Source: Tillus elongatus (lineage: Eukaryota; Arthropoda; Insecta; Coleoptera; Cleridae). From it: 64,000 nucleotides of DNA. A model generated the notes under the pieces. The model was not told where the DNA came from and made no database searches. It saw nothing but the letters and a program-made list of their open reading frames with translations. Positions 62,201 through 64,000 of this stretch are shown here, in pieces. Positions within the stretch are counted from its first letter, which is position 1. Each line of letters begins with the position of its first letter. A program made the position numbers and the translations under genes. The stretch is taken from the NCBI GenBank assembly GCA_964006375.1, contig OZ023265.1, forward strand, positions 11,545,295-11,609,294, written 5' to 3'.

Positions 62201-62236
62201 AGGTTCTCTCTCGGCTCTTAAATTCTATGTAATAAT

Positions 62237-63322
62237 TTTTTTTAATTTATATATTTCAACAACACAACACGAGGGCTTATAGCCTAAATACTATTGTACG
62301 GTGGGTGTCGACAAGGAGGAAAGAGGTAACTTATTAATTCTGGACTTGAAGGTTTGGAGGTTCGGAGAAGGAAAAACATGTGCCGGCAAGGAATTCCACA
62401 ACTTAAAAGTCATCGGGACAAAAGAGCGGGCATAACAAGATGTTCTATGTTTGGTGACCTGGACAGTAAAAGGGTGCACTCGCTCTGTTCCTCTGGTAGA
62501 TTTGTTGGGGGCAGCAGGTGGAGGAACTATGGAAAAAAGCTCCTCTGAGCAGTGCCCGTGCAGATATCTACAAAAGAGAGAGAGAGAGGTCACACACGGC
62601 ACGTCAGTGGGCAAGGGATGGCATCCTTTGGGTGAGGGTAGGGTCACCGATGAGACGTATAGCTCTCTTCTGAATGGAGTCCAGGATAGCGAGTGTAGAA
62701 GCGGCAGCGGCACCCCAGATGTGGGAGCCGTATTCGAGGTTGGGCCTTATTTGTGAAGTATATAAGGTATAGAGATTAGCTAGTGAAAAGTATTTGCGAG
62801 CCCGGAAGAGGGAACCTAATTTCATAGCAGCCGCTTCTGCAATTGATGACATGTTGGTGCCAATTGAGATTTCGGTGCACAGAAATGCCAACAAGTGCAA
62901 AGGACTCATTACTTTGAATAACTTGGTTGTTCATTGTGATGGGTCTAGGGCTGGTGTATCTCTTATGAGATAGAAAGCAAGACTGAGATTTGGTGGGGTT
63001 GAATTGTAGAAGATTTCTACTTCCCCAGTCTAATATTTTTTGGAGATCCACGGAGACAGAACCATCCATGAGTCTGCGATCCTCATCTAATTGGACTAAA
63101 GAGACAGGCTTAGAATATTGTATATTTGAGTGGAGGGTGCTGTCGTCCGCGTAACTGTGAACTGAGTTGGATGTGCTAGAGAGGAGGTCATTGATGTGGA
63201 GAAGAAAGGAGGTAGGGGCCAAAGATGAACCTTGAGCAACTCCTGCATTAATTGGATACATTTTAGAAGAATGGCCATCCACGACAACAGAAATGCTCCG
63301 GTTGGAGGGGAAGCTTGTAATT
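62237..63322 (-). pseudogene. 5'-truncated Jockey-superfamily LINE ORF2, copy 3, with target duplication
   Basis: Third copy of the 10578-12133 family. On the minus strand: INAGVAQGSSLAPTSFLLHI, SYADDSTLHSNIQYSKPVS, YTSQIRPNLEYGSHIWG, IQKRAIRLIGD and the C-terminal SFVPMTFKLWNSLPAHVFP, over three frames. A direct repeat TGTAATAAT at 62228-62236 and 63323-63331 is a convincing 9-bp target duplication. The T-rich border at 62237 marks the 3' end. Confidence 0.88.
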
Positions 63323-63331
63323 TGTAATAAT

Positions 63332-64000
63332 AATATTAGACGATCAGGTGACGCGGTTTAGAGGCGTGTTACTCAATTAATAATAATAATAATTTTATTT
63401 ACTGATAAGATACAGCCTGTTTTTTTTACAAACAAACAACAATAATACGGAATTTAACAATTTTACGATACTTTCCGCTTCCTCCTGTTTGTACACGATC
63501 AGCAAATAGTAAATTAGCCAACAAAGTCAGAGACTGTGTGTCGGTAAAATTCAGCCGATTTGCGTACCTTGTAGGTGGTTGAACAGAAATGTATCCTAAA
63601 CTAAACCTTACATAGTGAAAAAAGGAAAAGACCACCATATAAACCCACACACAGAGTGCTACCTACACACATTCACAATCCTATTCACCCACATACTCTC
63701 TCTCCTTCTCTCTCTCTCTATCTCCCTCTCAAACTCACACATACACACACACAAATTGTTCAAATCCTCTCCCTTTTTCACCACGTTTTACCCACTAAAC
63801 CAATCAATGGCTTTTCAAATCAACAATACTTCGCACTAATTTTCGTGGTACTGTAAGGAGCCATGACTTTACCCAGCTTTTGAAAACCAACTCCTATTTT
63901 TTTAAATTTCTAGTAGTAATATGTTGTGCAACCTTGGCATAATAAAGCGATAGTACCCCTGTCCCACCGTCCTGTGTAGTTTAGGAACCTTCATATGCTG
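63332..64000. other. AT-rich flank with CT/CA simple repeats
   Basis: TAA-rich at 63382-63400. A mixed (CT)n and (AC)n low-complexity stretch spans 63650-63765 and produces overlapping spurious ORFs. No gene was recognised up to the window end. Confidence 0.5.

Noticed and set aside
63615..63856. Overlapping ORFs at the right end
   Set aside because: Produced by CT/CA simple repeats.

Overview
The window is animal nuclear DNA and reads as an insect, quite possibly a beetle. It is AT-rich and has four host genes with GT-AG introns. Most of the rest is transposable-element debris: non-LTR retrotransposons, Penelope-like elements, Tc1/mariner-type and hAT-type DNA elements, solo LTRs, SINEs and many palindromic MITEs. 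The beetle suggestion rests on one weak clue, a short (TCAGG)n tract, the telomere unit known from many beetles. I see no CRISPR array, prokaryotic operon, rRNA gene or intact tRNA gene.

Host genes in order. (1) PAXBP1/GCFC2-type spliceosome factor, + strand, four exons from 6800 to 16382. (2) B3GALT6-type glycosaminoglycan-linker galactosyltransferase, + strand, two exons from 23995 to 28998. (3) A CDCA3/Tome-1-like protein, - strand, two exons from 45449 down to 39720. (4) GTF2F2, the TFIIF beta subunit (RAP30), - strand, four exons from 53853 down to 50620. All four reading frames look intact. Their introns are filled with transposons, most of which lie in the orientation opposite to the gene.

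Repeat landscape. 0.8-5.5 kb: a large inverted-repeat element, a MITE, (TA)n-bearing family A copies, foldbacks and a SINE. 7.8-14 kb (PAXBP1 intron 2): MITEs, family A copies, LINE fragments and a long palindrome. 16.6-23.8 kb: two solo LTRs of one family in opposite orientation, a foldback repeat, a Penelope endonuclease fragment, a second SINE and a small MITE family. 29-39 kb: a mariner-type transposon with a nested retroposon, a third solo LTR, a hAT MITE inside a LINE and several LINE tails. 41.7-45 kb (CDCA3 intron): a family A element with a 141-bp minisatellite, the TCAGG tract and a LINE. 46.5-50.2 kb: two local tandem duplications and a second mariner-type copy. 51.2-52.7 kb: a Penelope-like element inside a GTF2F2 intron. 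54.7-58.9 kb: an almost complete two-ORF LINE. 60.9-63.3 kb: decayed LINEs.

The most interesting signals are these. A dispersed palindromic repeat carries hammerhead-ribozyme-like cores, and one unit lies just downstream of a Penelope endonuclease fragment on the same strand. Every long (TA)n tract with family A flanks sits at the same internal position of that one repeat family. Two long-TIR mariner-type copies carry different internal lesions. All calls are by eye from sequence and family knowledge; no searches were run.
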